Shown here one piece after another: positions 15,782 to 23,846 of a DNA stretch of 64,000 nucleotides (position 1 is the first letter of the stretch; each line of letters begins with the position of its first letter). The DNA lies in contig CBDDAF010000003.1 in NCBI GenBank assembly GCA_965224815.1, positions 248,001 to 312,000 on the forward strand, in the 5' to 3' direction. A program made the translations under genes and the position numbers. The DNA is from CAYPEL01 sp036479985. Lineage in GTDB: Bacteria > Pseudomonadota > Gammaproteobacteria > DSM-19610. Below the pieces are notes generated by a model. The model was not told the DNA's origin and ran no database searches. It saw only the letters and a program-made list of their open reading frames with translations.

Positions 15782-17635
15782 ATGAATCAATATCCTTTCT
15801 GGAAATATGTGCTGATTTTCGCGGTCGTGGTTATCGGTATTTTTTATGCCTTGCCGAATTTGTACGGTGAAGATCCGGCCGTACAAATATCTGCTGCACG
15901 CGGTGGCTTGCCTGGTGAGTCTATCCAGGGTCTGGTGGAGACCAAGTTGACTGATGCCGGTTTGAAGGCAAAATCGATCATGGTTGAAGATGGCCGGTTA
16001 ATCGCACGGTTTGAAAATACAGAGGTACAGCTAATAGCTGCAGATACACTTAAAGACGCACTGGATGAAGACTATACAGTCGCATTGAATCTGGCACCGG
16101 CTACACCTGGCTGGTTGCAAGCGATTAATGCTTTACCTATGTATCTCGGTCTCGATTTGCGTGGTGGTGTACATTTCCTGATGCAAGTGGATATGAATGC
16201 GGCTATCGGAAAGTCATTGTCGCGTTACGAAGCTGATATTCGTTCTGAGTTGCGCAAAGCCAAAATCAGATACAGCGGTATCAAGAATAGAAATGGTGTT
16301 GTACAGGTTAATTTTCGTAATGCCACCGATCTGGAGACGGGCACAGATGTTATTCAAGACGCATACGGGGCATTGGAAATCACTAAGAGTTCTGCTGAAG
16401 GTAAATTTGGGATAAAGGTTGCGTTGAATGGTGACGAACAGCGTGAAATCCGCAAGTTTGCCTTACAACAAAATATCACTACCTTGCGTAACCGGATAAA
16501 TGAATTGGGTGTCGCCGAGCCAATTATTCAGCAACAAGGTCTTGAACGCATTGTGGTGCAATTACCTGGCGTACAGGATACCGCTGAGGCTAAGAGGATT
16601 CTGGGTGCTACGGCAACCCTGGAATACCGTGCAGTCGATGTTAAAAATGATTTGCAGGATGCGTTGAATGGTACGGTACCAACTGGTTCTGCGATCTACC
16701 AGCGGCGTGAAGGTGGCCAGGTATTGCTGAAGAAGAAATTAATCGCAACCGGTGACCAGATAGTTAATGCGCGTTCGGGTTTTGATTCGGATACCGGTAG
16801 CCCTAAGGTTTCTGTAACACTGGATGCAAAAGGCGCCAGGAAAATGCTGGCGTTTACCAAGAAAAGTGTCGGCAAGCCCATGGCGGTTGTTTATATCGAA
16901 AATAAGTCGATTACTCGTAAGGTCGATGGCAAATCTGTCATCACTAATAAAAAAATTGAAGAAGTAATCAGCGTGGCTACGATACGTGGCGTGTTTGGTA
17001 AACAATTCGAGACTACGGGTCTGGACAGTCCACAGGAAGCACATAACCTGGCTTTGTTGCTACGCTCTGGTGCGTTGGCTGCACCTATTCGTATTATTGA
17101 GGAGCGCACCATCGGCCCAAGTCTGGGTAAGGATAATATCGAACAGGGTTTCCAGTCTGTTGTTATCGGTTTCTGCCTGGTACTGGTGTTTATGGCTATT
17201 TATTATAAGGCGTTTGGTCTGGTTGCTGACCTGGCGCTGGCGTTGAATCTGGTGCTTATCGTAGCCTTGTTATCGATGTTGCAGGCTACACTGACCATGC
17301 CAGGTATTGCTGGTATCGTTCTGACTGTAGGCATGGCGGTTGATGCCAACGTGCTTATTTTTGAGCGTATCCGCGAAGAACTGCGCAACGGGAACAGTCC
17401 GCAGGCGAGTATTCATTCTGGCTATGCGAAAGCACTTTCGACAATTGCTGACGCGAATATCACAACCCTGATTGCAGCAGTTGTATTATTTAGTTTTGGT
17501 ACCGGGCCGATTAAGGGTTTTGCTGTGACTTTATCCCTGGGTATTGTGACATCTATGTTTACCGCTATATTAGGAACCCGTGCGGTAATTAATCTTTTAT
17601 ACGGTGGGCGTAGACTCAAAACCCTGCCGGTTTAA
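15782..17635 (+). CDS. secD: Protein translocase subunit SecD
   Basis: RND-family membrane protein that pulls exported proteins across the membrane using the proton gradient. The 617-residue product has an N-terminal membrane helix (about 8-26), the periplasmic P1 domain beginning with YLGLDLRGGVHFLMQVD (about 120), ITTLRNRINELGVAEPIIQQ (about 231), and five C-terminal membrane helices. These include GIAGIVLTVGMAVDANVLIFER, split here over about 505-526, with the conserved Asp of the proton path. The ATG is preceded by an AT-rich leader with weak ribosome-binding sequence. secF follows 27 bp later. Confidence 0.98.
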   Translation: MNQYPFWKYVLIFAVVVIGIFYALPNLYGEDPAVQISAARGGLPGESIQGLVETKLTDAGLKAKSIMVEDGRLIARFENTEVQLIAADTLKDALDEDYTVALNLAPATPGWLQAINALPMYLGLDLRGGVHFLMQVDMNAAIGKSLSRYEADIRSELRKAKIRYSGIKNRNGVVQVNFRNATDLETGTDVIQDAYGALEITKSSAEGKFGIKVALNGDEQREIRKFALQQNITTLRNRINELGVAEPIIQQQGLERIVVQLPGVQDTAEAKRILGATATLEYRAVDVKNDLQDALNGTVPTGSAIYQRREGGQVLLKKKLIATGDQIVNARSGFDSDTGSPKVSVTLDAKGARKMLAFTKKSVGKPMAVVYIENKSITRKVDGKSVITNKKIEEVISVATIRGVFGKQFETTGLDSPQEAHNLALLLRSGALAAPIRIIEERTIGPSLGKDNIEQGFQSVVIGFCLVLVFMAIYYKAFGLVADLALALNLVLIVALLSMLQATLTMPGIAGIVLTVGMAVDANVLIFERIREELRNGNSPQASIHSGYAKALSTIADANITTLIAAVVLFSFGTGPIKGFAVTLSLGIVTSMFTAILGTRAVINLLYGGRRLKTLPV

Positions 17636-17662
17636 TGATAAATTCTTCAGGAAGGTTTATAC

Positions 17663-18604
17663 ATGCAGTTTTTTAATCGTGTATTTAATATCGATTTTAT
17701 GGGCAAGCGTAAGCTGGCCATGATTATTTCGGGTCTGGTGATTCTGGTCTCGCTTTTCTCGCTGGTAACGCGCGGTTTGAATCTTGGTATTGATTTCACC
17801 GGCGGTACGCTGATTGAGGTCGCCTATCCGGATGCGGCGGATCTGAAGGGAATACGTAAATCACTGGGAGATATTGGTTTCACAGAAGCTCAGGTGCAAC
17901 ATTTTGGCACATCCCGTGAAGTTTTAATCCGGGTGTCTCCGCGTGCTGATAAAGCCAGCGCACAAATCAGCGAACAGATTTTACAGACGCTCAGAGATGG
18001 CAGCGATAAGGTAGAAATGCGCCGTGTTGAGTTTGTTGGTCCACAGGTGGGTGAAGAACTCACTGAGCAGGGCGGTTTGGCAATGCTCTATGCATTATTC
18101 GGAATCTTTATTTATGTGGCTTTGCGATTCCAGTATAAATTTTCGTTTGGTGCAATCGCAGCACTGGCACACGATGTCATTATAACGCTGGGTATTTTTT
18201 CTATCCTGCAATTAGAGTTTGATCTGACCGTACTGGCGGCACTTTTGGCAGTGATCGGTTACTCATTAAACGATACCGTGGTCGTCTTTGACAGGGTGAG
18301 GGAAAACTTCAGGCGAATGCGAAAAGGGTCTGCAGAATCGATTATGAATACATCGATCAATCAGACGCTATCACGAACTTTGATGACATCCATCACGACA
18401 TTGATTGTTTTACTGGCCTTGTTTCTTTTGGGCGGTAAAATTATTCATGCCTTTGCGCTGGCATTGATCATTGGTGTGTTGGTGGGTACCTACTCATCCA
18501 TCTTTATTGCCTGTACGACTGCATTAGGATTAGGCGTGAGTAAAATGGATTTGATGCCGGTACAGAAAGAAGGTGTAGAAGAAGGTGACGGTAGTACGGT
18601 CTAG
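17663..18604 (+). CDS. secF: Protein translocase subunit SecF
   Basis: Partner of SecD in the same export-assisting complex. The 313-residue protein has one N-terminal helix (about 17-38), a short periplasmic domain with LNLGIDFTGGTLIEVAYP (about 39-56), then five membrane helices. These include AVIGYSLNDTVVVFDRVREN, split here over about 198-217, and a C-terminal helix pair. AGGAAGG lies upstream of the ATG. It ends 14 bp before a convergent gene, with no obvious terminator between them. Confidence 0.98.
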   Translation: MQFFNRVFNIDFMGKRKLAMIISGLVILVSLFSLVTRGLNLGIDFTGGTLIEVAYPDAADLKGIRKSLGDIGFTEAQVQHFGTSREVLIRVSPRADKASAQISEQILQTLRDGSDKVEMRRVEFVGPQVGEELTEQGGLAMLYALFGIFIYVALRFQYKFSFGAIAALAHDVIITLGIFSILQLEFDLTVLAALLAVIGYSLNDTVVVFDRVRENFRRMRKGSAESIMNTSINQTLSRTLMTSITTLIVLLALFLLGGKIIHAFALALIIGVLVGTYSSIFIACTTALGLGVSKMDLMPVQKEGVEEGDGSTV

Positions 18605-18618
18605 GCAACTGGATAGTT

Positions 18619-19014
18619 TTATCGAGCTTTACGAATTTCGTCGAATGGATCGGTTTCGTCATTCTGGTTGACGGAGGTGGAAGTATTTTTGCCGCATACT
18701 CGGCTACGTGTTTGATGCGCGCAATTATCAGCATCAGCACCTCGTATTGCGACAGCGGCCCATACGGTAGCGATTCCCCAGAGTCCAAATCCTAGCAACA
18801 CAGTATTCCAGCTAGGCCCCATCAGATTGGCAGGTCCGCCTACTAAGCCATAAATTATTCCACCGATACCGGCCAGCCAAAAGACGGCGATAGGTGCGGC
18901 GCAAAAGCTTGCACAGCCAAATTTGCAGACCGCGATTGGAGGTGTGAATAGGGTTAATAGTGCGCGTTTCAATTTCCAAACCCTGTGTATTTGACACTTG
19001 ATGTGCCCAAGCAT
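18619..19014 (-). CDS. Conserved-looking Cys-rich small membrane protein
   Basis: Function unknown. The 131-residue protein has two predicted membrane helices (about 39-58 and 70-90). Just before the first helix a striking Cys pattern, CKFGCASFC (Cys30, Cys34, Cys38), gives a C-x3-C-x3-C motif. More cysteines follow in the hydrophilic C-terminal part (GADADNCAHQTRSRVCGKN). The spaced cysteines could bind a metal or form disulfides. The region from KRALLTLFTPPIAVC to VGGP looks conserved in style, but I cannot name a family. The ATG used has no clear ribosome-binding site. It converges with secF. Confidence 0.6.
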   Translation of the reverse strand: MLGHIKCQIHRVWKLKRALLTLFTPPIAVCKFGCASFCAAPIAVFWLAGIGGIIYGLVGGPANLMGPSWNTVLLGFGLWGIATVWAAVAIRGADADNCAHQTRSRVCGKNTSTSVNQNDETDPFDEIRKAR

Positions 19015-19533
19015 ATAACAGATTGTGACAGGGTGGCAAAATTTCAGGTATTTTTAAAACATGTACATTCTGTAGAGCGGCTTCAGCCGCGATGGTCGGC
19101 ACACGCCTTTCGCGGCTGAAGCCGCTCCTACAAGTACTCACGAATTAATCATAGGTTCCTTAAAGTAAGTTTGTTATCAGCGAATTTGTTTTTTTATCGT
19201 ATTGAGTGGAAATATAAGGATATTATTGGTCTTTTTAGGCGCTGTCCCGGGGTATGAAAAACTATCGAGCAGGATTGCTCTGATGATCATATTCAATGCT
19301 TTATCGCTTAAAGTTGCAGGGTAGCAGGCAGGCGTAATGAATTGTATATTGGGGTCAGGAGGCAGCATTAGTTCAGTTCATTTTGTGAATATGCTTGTCT
19401 AACGGCTACTGTAATCTGTTCTTTTGAGTGTATTTCAATGACTGTGGCGTGCCTCTCAAAATCGCTAAAAGCCGGGAGATGTGGTTCACGAATCTGAATT
19501 TCAGGCTCAAGTTTCCGGTTTGTTATAAAAAAA
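19015..19533. other. Gene-poor gap with a REP element
   Basis: The stretch between the Cys-rich membrane protein and suhB holds REP copy 4 (19072-19131) and otherwise no convincing gene. A 63-codon minus-strand frame at 19177-19368 lacks a ribosome-binding site and any recognisable domain. No promoter or terminator stands out. Confidence 0.5.
19040..19163. repeat. REP/MITE-like element, copy 4
   Basis: Core from GTAGAGCGGCTTCAGCCGC at 19072 to GCCGCTCCTAC at 19131, with one base lost on the left arm. The right end, GAATTAATCATAGGTTCCTTA, is a clear terminal repeat; the left end is degraded and its limit is approximate. Confidence 0.8.
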
Positions 19534-20331
19534 TTATTTCGCCAGAGAGTCAGTAAGATGCGGGCGGATGGTCTGTAGAATAGCGGGAAACAGTTTAGGT
19601 GTGGCGGCGACTATATTGCCTGTTTCGAGGTGATCGTGCCCGCCGGAGAAATCGCCATTAAGACCACCAGCTTCCTGAATCAGTAAAACGCCAGCAGCCA
19701 TATCCCATATATTCAGACCAATTTCCCAAAAGCCATCGAGTCTTCCAGCGGCCACATAAGCAAGATCCAGGGCAGCAGATCCGGGTCGGCGGATTCCGGC
19801 GGTGTCTTTGGTCAGATCACGAAACATCCCAATGTAGGCTTCCAGGTGATGTTGGTCCCGAAACGGGAAGCCGGTTCCGAGTAATGCGCCCTCGAGAGTC
19901 TTTTGTGCGGTTACCCGGATTCGCCGATCATTGAGTTGAGCGCCTGCGCCCCGGCTGGCTGTGAAGAGTTCCTGCCGCATAGGGTCATAGACGACTGCCT
20001 GTTCAAGCCGCCCACGATGGCGTAAGGCAATAGAAACCGAGAATTGAGGAAAGCCGTGTAAAAAGTTGGTGGTGCCATCGAGCGGATCGATAATCCACTG
20101 GTAGTCATTGCCATCGTGTTTGCCGCTTTCTTCAGCAAGAATGGCATGATCAGGAAAGGCCTTGCGAAGTACCTTGATGATTTCCTGTTCGGCCTGCTGG
20201 TCCACTTCTGTGACAAAGTCATTACGTTGTTTGTTGGCAATGGTGAGCTGGTCAATACGATCCAGGTTTCGGACGATCAGATTGCCAGCATTACGTGCGG
20301 CACGAACCGCAATATTGAGCATGGGCTGCAT
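19534..20331 (-). CDS. suhB: Inositol-1-monophosphatase family protein SuhB
   Basis: Mg2+-dependent phosphatase of the inositol monophosphatase family; in gammaproteobacteria SuhB also acts with Nus factors in rRNA transcription antitermination. The 265-residue product begins MQPMLNIAVRAARNAGNLI, nearly the E. coli SuhB start, so the ATG at 20331 is preferred to a TTG four codons upstream. Metal-binding motifs are EESG (about 68), DPLDGTTNFLHGFPQF (about 84) and LNIWDMAAG (about 210). It is monocistronic, with a palindromic repeat upstream. Confidence 0.96.
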   Translation of the reverse strand: MQPMLNIAVRAARNAGNLIVRNLDRIDQLTIANKQRNDFVTEVDQQAEQEIIKVLRKAFPDHAILAEESGKHDGNDYQWIIDPLDGTTNFLHGFPQFSVSIALRHRGRLEQAVVYDPMRQELFTASRGAGAQLNDRRIRVTAQKTLEGALLGTGFPFRDQHHLEAYIGMFRDLTKDTAGIRRPGSAALDLAYVAAGRLDGFWEIGLNIWDMAAGVLLIQEAGGLNGDFSGGHDHLETGNIVAATPKLFPAILQTIRPHLTDSLAK

Positions 20332-20410
20332 TTGGGTTTCCAACTATATTTGCAGGGCTGCGCATTGTAGCGCGCGCAGCCATGATCGTCACCTGTGGAT
20401 TTAACAGGCC

Positions 20411-20528
20411 GTAAGCACATTATCTGGCATTACTTTTCGTGACTCGCTGTAAATACATCCTTGTACGCTCGACGGCAGCATCCTTGCTGCCAACGGTCAC
20501 GAAAAGCAATGCCAGATAATGTGCTTAC
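20411..20528. repeat. 118-bp near-perfect palindrome (second repeat family)
   Basis: The outer arms GTAAGCACATTATCTGGCAT (20411-20430) and ATGCCAGATAATGTGCTTAC (20509-20528) are exact inverted copies. CTTTTCGTGAC and GTCACGAAAAG continue the stem after one mismatched base. The centre contains TGTAAATACATCCTTGTACG and GGCAGCATCCTTGCTGCC, itself a hairpin. The sequence is unrelated to the GTAGGAGCGGCTT elements. It lies between suhB and the downstream end of the sigma-factor operon and could act as a terminator for the latter. Confidence 0.88.
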
Positions 20529-20536
20529 TTAGTGGG

Positions 20537-20893
20537 TCAGCGCCGGTTACGCTGATATTCGTCACGCAGGCGTTTTTGTTCAGCAGGCGACAGATCACGG
20601 TAGTGTTTACGCTGTTGTTTGATTATTTCTTTGCGATCTGGCGGCAGGCGCATATAGCGCTTTGCGCCATCACGGATACGGTTTTGTTTTTCTGTGTCGT
20701 AGTTTTTCCAATTACCGCGATAGCCTTTGAGTTCTCTTTGTTCTTCCGGTGACAGGGATTGCCAGGGTACATCACCTTTTGCAATTAACAGCATGCGTTC
20801 GCTGCCAGGTTGGAGTGCGAAGCTGGTTTCTGTGCAGCCAAGTAACAATAGGCCGGCCAGGGCTTTCAGAATATTATTTAGCCGGGTGTTCAT
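20537..20893 (-). CDS. DUF3106-like putative lipoprotein
   Basis: 118 residues with a lipoprotein-type signal (LLLLGC, Cys at about 20). A basic, helical DUF3106-like domain follows, with the repeated pattern W..LSPEEQRELKGYRGNW, then RYMRLPPDRKEIIKQQ and YRDLSPAEQKRLRDEY. DUF3106 proteins are exported proteins of unknown role, often encoded beside ECF sigma factors (recalled). It follows the anti-sigma gene by only 3 bp and is the last gene of that operon. The extended repeated 'LSP-E-Q' helices may suggest a CpxP-like periplasmic helical protein; this is speculation. Confidence 0.8.
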   Translation of the reverse strand: MNTRLNNILKALAGLLLLGCTETSFALQPGSERMLLIAKGDVPWQSLSPEEQRELKGYRGNWKNYDTEKQNRIRDGAKRYMRLPPDRKEIIKQQRKHYRDLSPAEQKRLRDEYQRNRR

Positions 20894-20896
20894 GTA

Positions 20897-21352
20897 TTAA
20901 CCTCGTTGATCATTAGAATATTCAGGCATTTCGTTTTCTGCAATCTGGTCAGCCATCCATTGATAAAAATCCAGGTCTTCATAAATATCTTCTGATTCTG
21001 CCTGGACTTGCAAGGCTGGATCAGAATTTATGTTTTGGCCAGTTGTGTTAAAGAGCAAGGTGGCTGATAACAGAGCGACAATTGATGCGGCTGCTGCAAT
21101 AGGCAGTAAGCGTGTTGAGTGCCGTGGTGCCGGGTTCAGGGCATTTTTGCGGATAGCGTCGAGTCTGGGTTCCAGGTGTTCAGTTGTTGCGGTGCGATCA
21201 ACAACATTTTCCCATGCGCTGATTTGCTGGCATTGTTTACATTGCAGCAAATGCTTTTCAAGCTGTATTTTTAGCTGTGCCTGATCGTCCAGCAGACCGG
21301 CACGTAATTGATCCAGTTGGTCAGGATCGGGATGTCTGGTTTGACTATTCAT
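20897..21352 (-). CDS. Putative anti-sigma factor (zinc-finger-like N-terminus, one TM)
   Basis: 151 residues. The cytoplasmic N-terminus HPDPDQLDQLRAG followed by HLLQCKQCQQ resembles the HxxxCxxC site of zinc-containing anti-sigma factors. One membrane helix lies at about 85-105 (LLPIAAAASIVALLSATLLF), followed by an acidic periplasmic tail. The ATG at 21352 lies inside the last codons of the sigma factor gene (8-bp overlap), so the two are probably co-translated. This pairing makes it the likely regulator of the upstream sigma factor. The inducing signal cannot be read from the sequence. Confidence 0.8.
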   Translation of the reverse strand: MNSQTRHPDPDQLDQLRAGLLDDQAQLKIQLEKHLLQCKQCQQISAWENVVDRTATTEHLEPRLDAIRKNALNPAPRHSTRLLPIAAAASIVALLSATLLFNTTGQNINSDPALQVQAESEDIYEDLDFYQWMADQIAENEMPEYSNDQRG

Positions 21353-21980
21353 GGTTCCACACCTCTGCAAGTTCTACGCGCAAGGTGCGCATGGCACGGA
21401 AATGATGTTGTTTAATGCTGTTCTCGGAACAACCGAGTATTTCTGCGCTTTGTTTAATACTCATGCCATTTTTCTCCCGTAGCAAAAATACCTGCCGTTG
21501 CCTTTCCGGTAGTTTTAACATGGCCGCATCAATGCGTGATTTCAACTCATGGCTATGTGCGTCAGACTCTGGTCTGCTAACACCATCACTACGCTGGTCG
21601 CGTGAGGGCAACTCTGCTTCCATCGTACCTTCTTTGTCTTTCTGGCCCAAGCCGGTCAACGATAAGAGTTTGGCTTTACTTTGATGAAACATCCGTTTTC
21701 GGCGCTGATCGTTTATTTTGCTGTTGAGTACGGTGCGGAATAGAGCCGGCCATTGATCGGCCGGTCTTTCCCGGTAATATTCAACCAGTTTCAGCATCGC
21801 TTCCTGGACGACATCGAATGCCAGCTCCTGATCCCAGAGTGCGCCGTAGGCAATCTGGTAAGCCTGTTTAGAGACCTCGCCAAGGAAGCTTTCAAGATCA
21901 CCCTGATTATCGTTTGTTTCTGGCAATGCGTTATCTGTAACTATCGTCAAACCGTCTCCAGCTATCGTCGCCTGATTCAT
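21345..21980 (-). CDS. ECF-type RNA polymerase sigma factor
   Basis: 211-residue sigma-70 family protein of the extracytoplasmic-function type. Region 2 covers about residues 35-95 (AYQIAYGALWDQELAFDVVQ, then EAMLKLVEYYRERPADQWPALFRTV). Region 4, the helix-turn-helix, covers about 150-205 (LPERQRQVFLLREKNGMS, then ILGCSENSIKQHHFRAM). The two regions are joined by a long charged linker. It is first of three overlapping or adjacent genes: sigma, anti-sigma, DUF3106. The His-rich protein gene ends 21 bp upstream in the same direction and could share transcription. Confidence 0.92.
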   Translation of the reverse strand: MNQATIAGDGLTIVTDNALPETNDNQGDLESFLGEVSKQAYQIAYGALWDQELAFDVVQEAMLKLVEYYRERPADQWPALFRTVLNSKINDQRRKRMFHQSKAKLLSLTGLGQKDKEGTMEAELPSRDQRSDGVSRPESDAHSHELKSRIDAAMLKLPERQRQVFLLREKNGMSIKQSAEILGCSENSIKQHHFRAMRTLRVELAEVWNHE

Positions 21981-22001
21981 GACAAAAGTATAGTGGCAAT
22001 A

Positions 22002-22466
22002 TTAACGGCGGTGTGCCCGGTTAACTGCGGCATGGTGGCGTTCTCGTTGTGTTTTTTCGTGACGGGAATGCTGGTTGTCACGATGTTCATAGCGATGACG
22101 ACTATTGTGGCTGTCACGATGTCCACCATACCGATGACGACTATGGTGACTGTCACGATGTCCGCCATACCGGTGACGACTGTGTTGTCCGTGCCCCCGG
22201 TCGTGGTGGCGATCATGTCTGGAATACTTCGGCTTGTGGTGATCATCATGACGGCTATTGTGTTTATCGTAATGCCGATAATGACGTGGGCGATCGTGGC
22301 TGTTGTGGCGAGTACGATTATAGTTGTGGCTTATATAGGGATTGATATGCCCCAGGTAGCCTGAAGAATAGCTAATGGAAAAGCCATCTGCCTGTGCGGC
22401 AGAAACTTGAAAACCCAGGCCGGTTGCTAAAAGTGCGCTTGCTGCTAGTTGTATTAATTTGTTCAT
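22002..22466 (-). CDS. Exported His/Arg-rich tandem-repeat protein
   Basis: 154 residues with a clear signal peptide (MNKLIQLAASALLATGLGFQ to VSAAQA, about 1-27), followed by SYSSGYLGH and a long His/Arg/Ser/Asp-rich tail. Near-identical units of the type HSRHRYGGHRDSH occur three to four times in tandem, and their DNA repeats too. His-rich exported proteins often bind Ni, Zn or Cu; that is inferred from composition only. The ATG at 22466 is used because the signal peptide begins there. It is 21 bp from the sigma factor gene, so it may be linked with that operon. The opposite strand shows a long frame that is only the mirror of this repeat. Confidence 0.75.
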   Translation of the reverse strand: MNKLIQLAASALLATGLGFQVSAAQADGFSISYSSGYLGHINPYISHNYNRTRHNSHDRPRHYRHYDKHNSRHDDHHKPKYSRHDRHHDRGHGQHSRHRYGGHRDSHHSRHRYGGHRDSHNSRHRYEHRDNQHSRHEKTQRERHHAAVNRAHRR

Positions 22467-22524
22467 CGTCAGTAACCCTTTTGTGGTTGTTACACTGTGT
22501 ACTAACGAGGTGATGTGAATCAGG

Positions 22525-23415
22525 TTAACCGGTTTTTCTGTTTGCCTGGCCAATTTGCTGGCCCATTTTGAGAGATTGCTCAGGAATCAGGGGCTTGACC
22601 CAACTTACGGCATCTTTTTGAAAGAGTAATATAACCGTCGAACCCATATTAAATCGGCCCATTTCGGCACCACGAGCAAGCTCGATGCCATTGGAATGGT
22701 AATCCCTGTACACAATTTCACTACGGTGAGGAGGTGTCACCAGTCCATCCCAGACTGTTTCAATAGCGGCAACAAAGACAGCGCCCACCAGGATCATGGC
22801 CATTACACCATTATCGGTATCAAAAATGGCCACCAAACGTTCATTACGTGCAAACAGATTTGGAATTGTGCGTGCAGCTGCAGGCGCTACGCTGAACAAC
22901 CGGCCCGGTATGTAAATTGTTTCGCGCAGTTTTCCACCGCAGGGCATGTGAACCCGGTGGTAATCACGCGGGGAAAGATAAACGGTTGCAAAATTGCCAT
23001 CCTCGAATTGAGAGGCCAGGTTTTCACGACCACCCAATAAAGTGTGGGTTGTGTAGTTTTGTCCTTTGGCCTGGAAAATAGTATCGCCACTGATTTCTCC
23101 GACCTGACTAACAAATCCGTCTGCCGGGCTGATCAATGTAGTTTCATCGCCGCTAATGGGGCGTACCCCATCAGCCAGTCCGCGCGTAAAAAATGCGTTG
23201 AAGTGCTCAAAGTCTTCAGGCTGTTGGTGCCGTGATTCTGCCCAGTTAATTTTAAAGAGTTTACTGAATTTTTGGATAAAAAGATTTTTAAACCAGGGCG
23301 TGCGAATTCGTGTCAGTGCAAACATTCCGCGCGACAGAAAATGATGGGGCAGGGCATAAAGTGGCAGTGACTTTAATAGATCAAGCCAGCGTGAGTGGCT
23401 GTTGTTCTCCATCAT
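22525..23415 (-). CDS. psd: Phosphatidylserine decarboxylase
   Basis: Pyruvoyl-dependent inner-membrane enzyme converting phosphatidylserine to phosphatidylethanolamine. The 296-residue proenzyme has ISPADGFVSQVGEI (about 94), YLSPRDYHRVHMPCGG (about 144) and the self-cleavage site FNMGST (about 254), where Ser becomes the pyruvoyl group. The start codon overlaps the stop of the upstream pcuC-like gene (TAATG); a second ATG follows immediately. It is the last gene of a sco1-pcuC-psd operon, an uncommon combination. Confidence 0.97.
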   Translation of the reverse strand: MMENNSHSRWLDLLKSLPLYALPHHFLSRGMFALTRIRTPWFKNLFIQKFSKLFKINWAESRHQQPEDFEHFNAFFTRGLADGVRPISGDETTLISPADGFVSQVGEISGDTIFQAKGQNYTTHTLLGGRENLASQFEDGNFATVYLSPRDYHRVHMPCGGKLRETIYIPGRLFSVAPAAARTIPNLFARNERLVAIFDTDNGVMAMILVGAVFVAAIETVWDGLVTPPHRSEIVYRDYHSNGIELARGAEMGRFNMGSTVILLFQKDAVSWVKPLIPEQSLKMGQQIGQANRKTG

Positions 23416-23846
23416 TAGTCTGAATCACCGGCTCGATTAACAATGGCATTGACAGTAATGTGCTCACCATTTTTCATATGCAGCGTAAATTCGATGCTTT
23501 GATCGCGTTGCACGGCATTATCGGGTGCAGGCATCATCAGATGGTAACTGCCTGGCTCCAGAATTAGAGTGCCACCTGCGGGTATCTCAAAACTGTCCTG
23601 ATGATGCATTTTTGCGATGCCGTCGACGACAATGCTTTGGTGCAACATGACATGCTGGAATCGTGGGCTTTCGATACGTGTTAGTACACGGTTTTCTGTG
23701 CCCGTATTATGGATCTTCATATAAGCTGCTAACATGGCAGCACCTGGTGGGGCTTCCCGCACCCAGGCGTCAGATACTTCGATGGTTGATTCTGCTGCGA
23801 GTGTTGAGTTCGTCATCAGCATAAGGAGGAAGATCCATTGTTTCAT
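23415..23846 (-). CDS. Periplasmic copper chaperone PCu(A)C
   Basis: 143 residues with a signal peptide (to about 18, TNSTLAAES). It contains the family copper site: HVMLHQSIVVDG gives H-x2-M, then HLMM near residue 104. The fold motifs AWVREAPPGAAMLAAYM and PGSYHLMMPAP are typical. PCu(A)C delivers Cu(I) to the CuA or CuB site of haem-copper oxidases together with Sco proteins. It overlaps the Sco gene by 4 bp (ATGA) and psd by 1 bp, so all three are translationally coupled. Confidence 0.93.
   Translation of the reverse strand: MKQWIFLLMLMTNSTLAAESTIEVSDAWVREAPPGAAMLAAYMKIHNTGTENRVLTRIESPRFQHVMLHQSIVVDGIAKMHHQDSFEIPAGGTLILEPGSYHLMMPAPDNAVQRDQSIEFTLHMKNGEHITVNAIVNRAGDSD

Noticed and set aside
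19177..19368. 63-codon minus-strand frame upstream of the Cys-rich membrane protein
   Set aside because: No ribosome-binding site, no recognisable domain, and composition like the surrounding non-coding DNA.
21753..22364. 203-codon plus-strand frame rich in Val, Met, Thr and Ile
   Set aside because: Mirror of the His-rich repeats and of the sigma factor gene on the other strand; no start signals and no domain.
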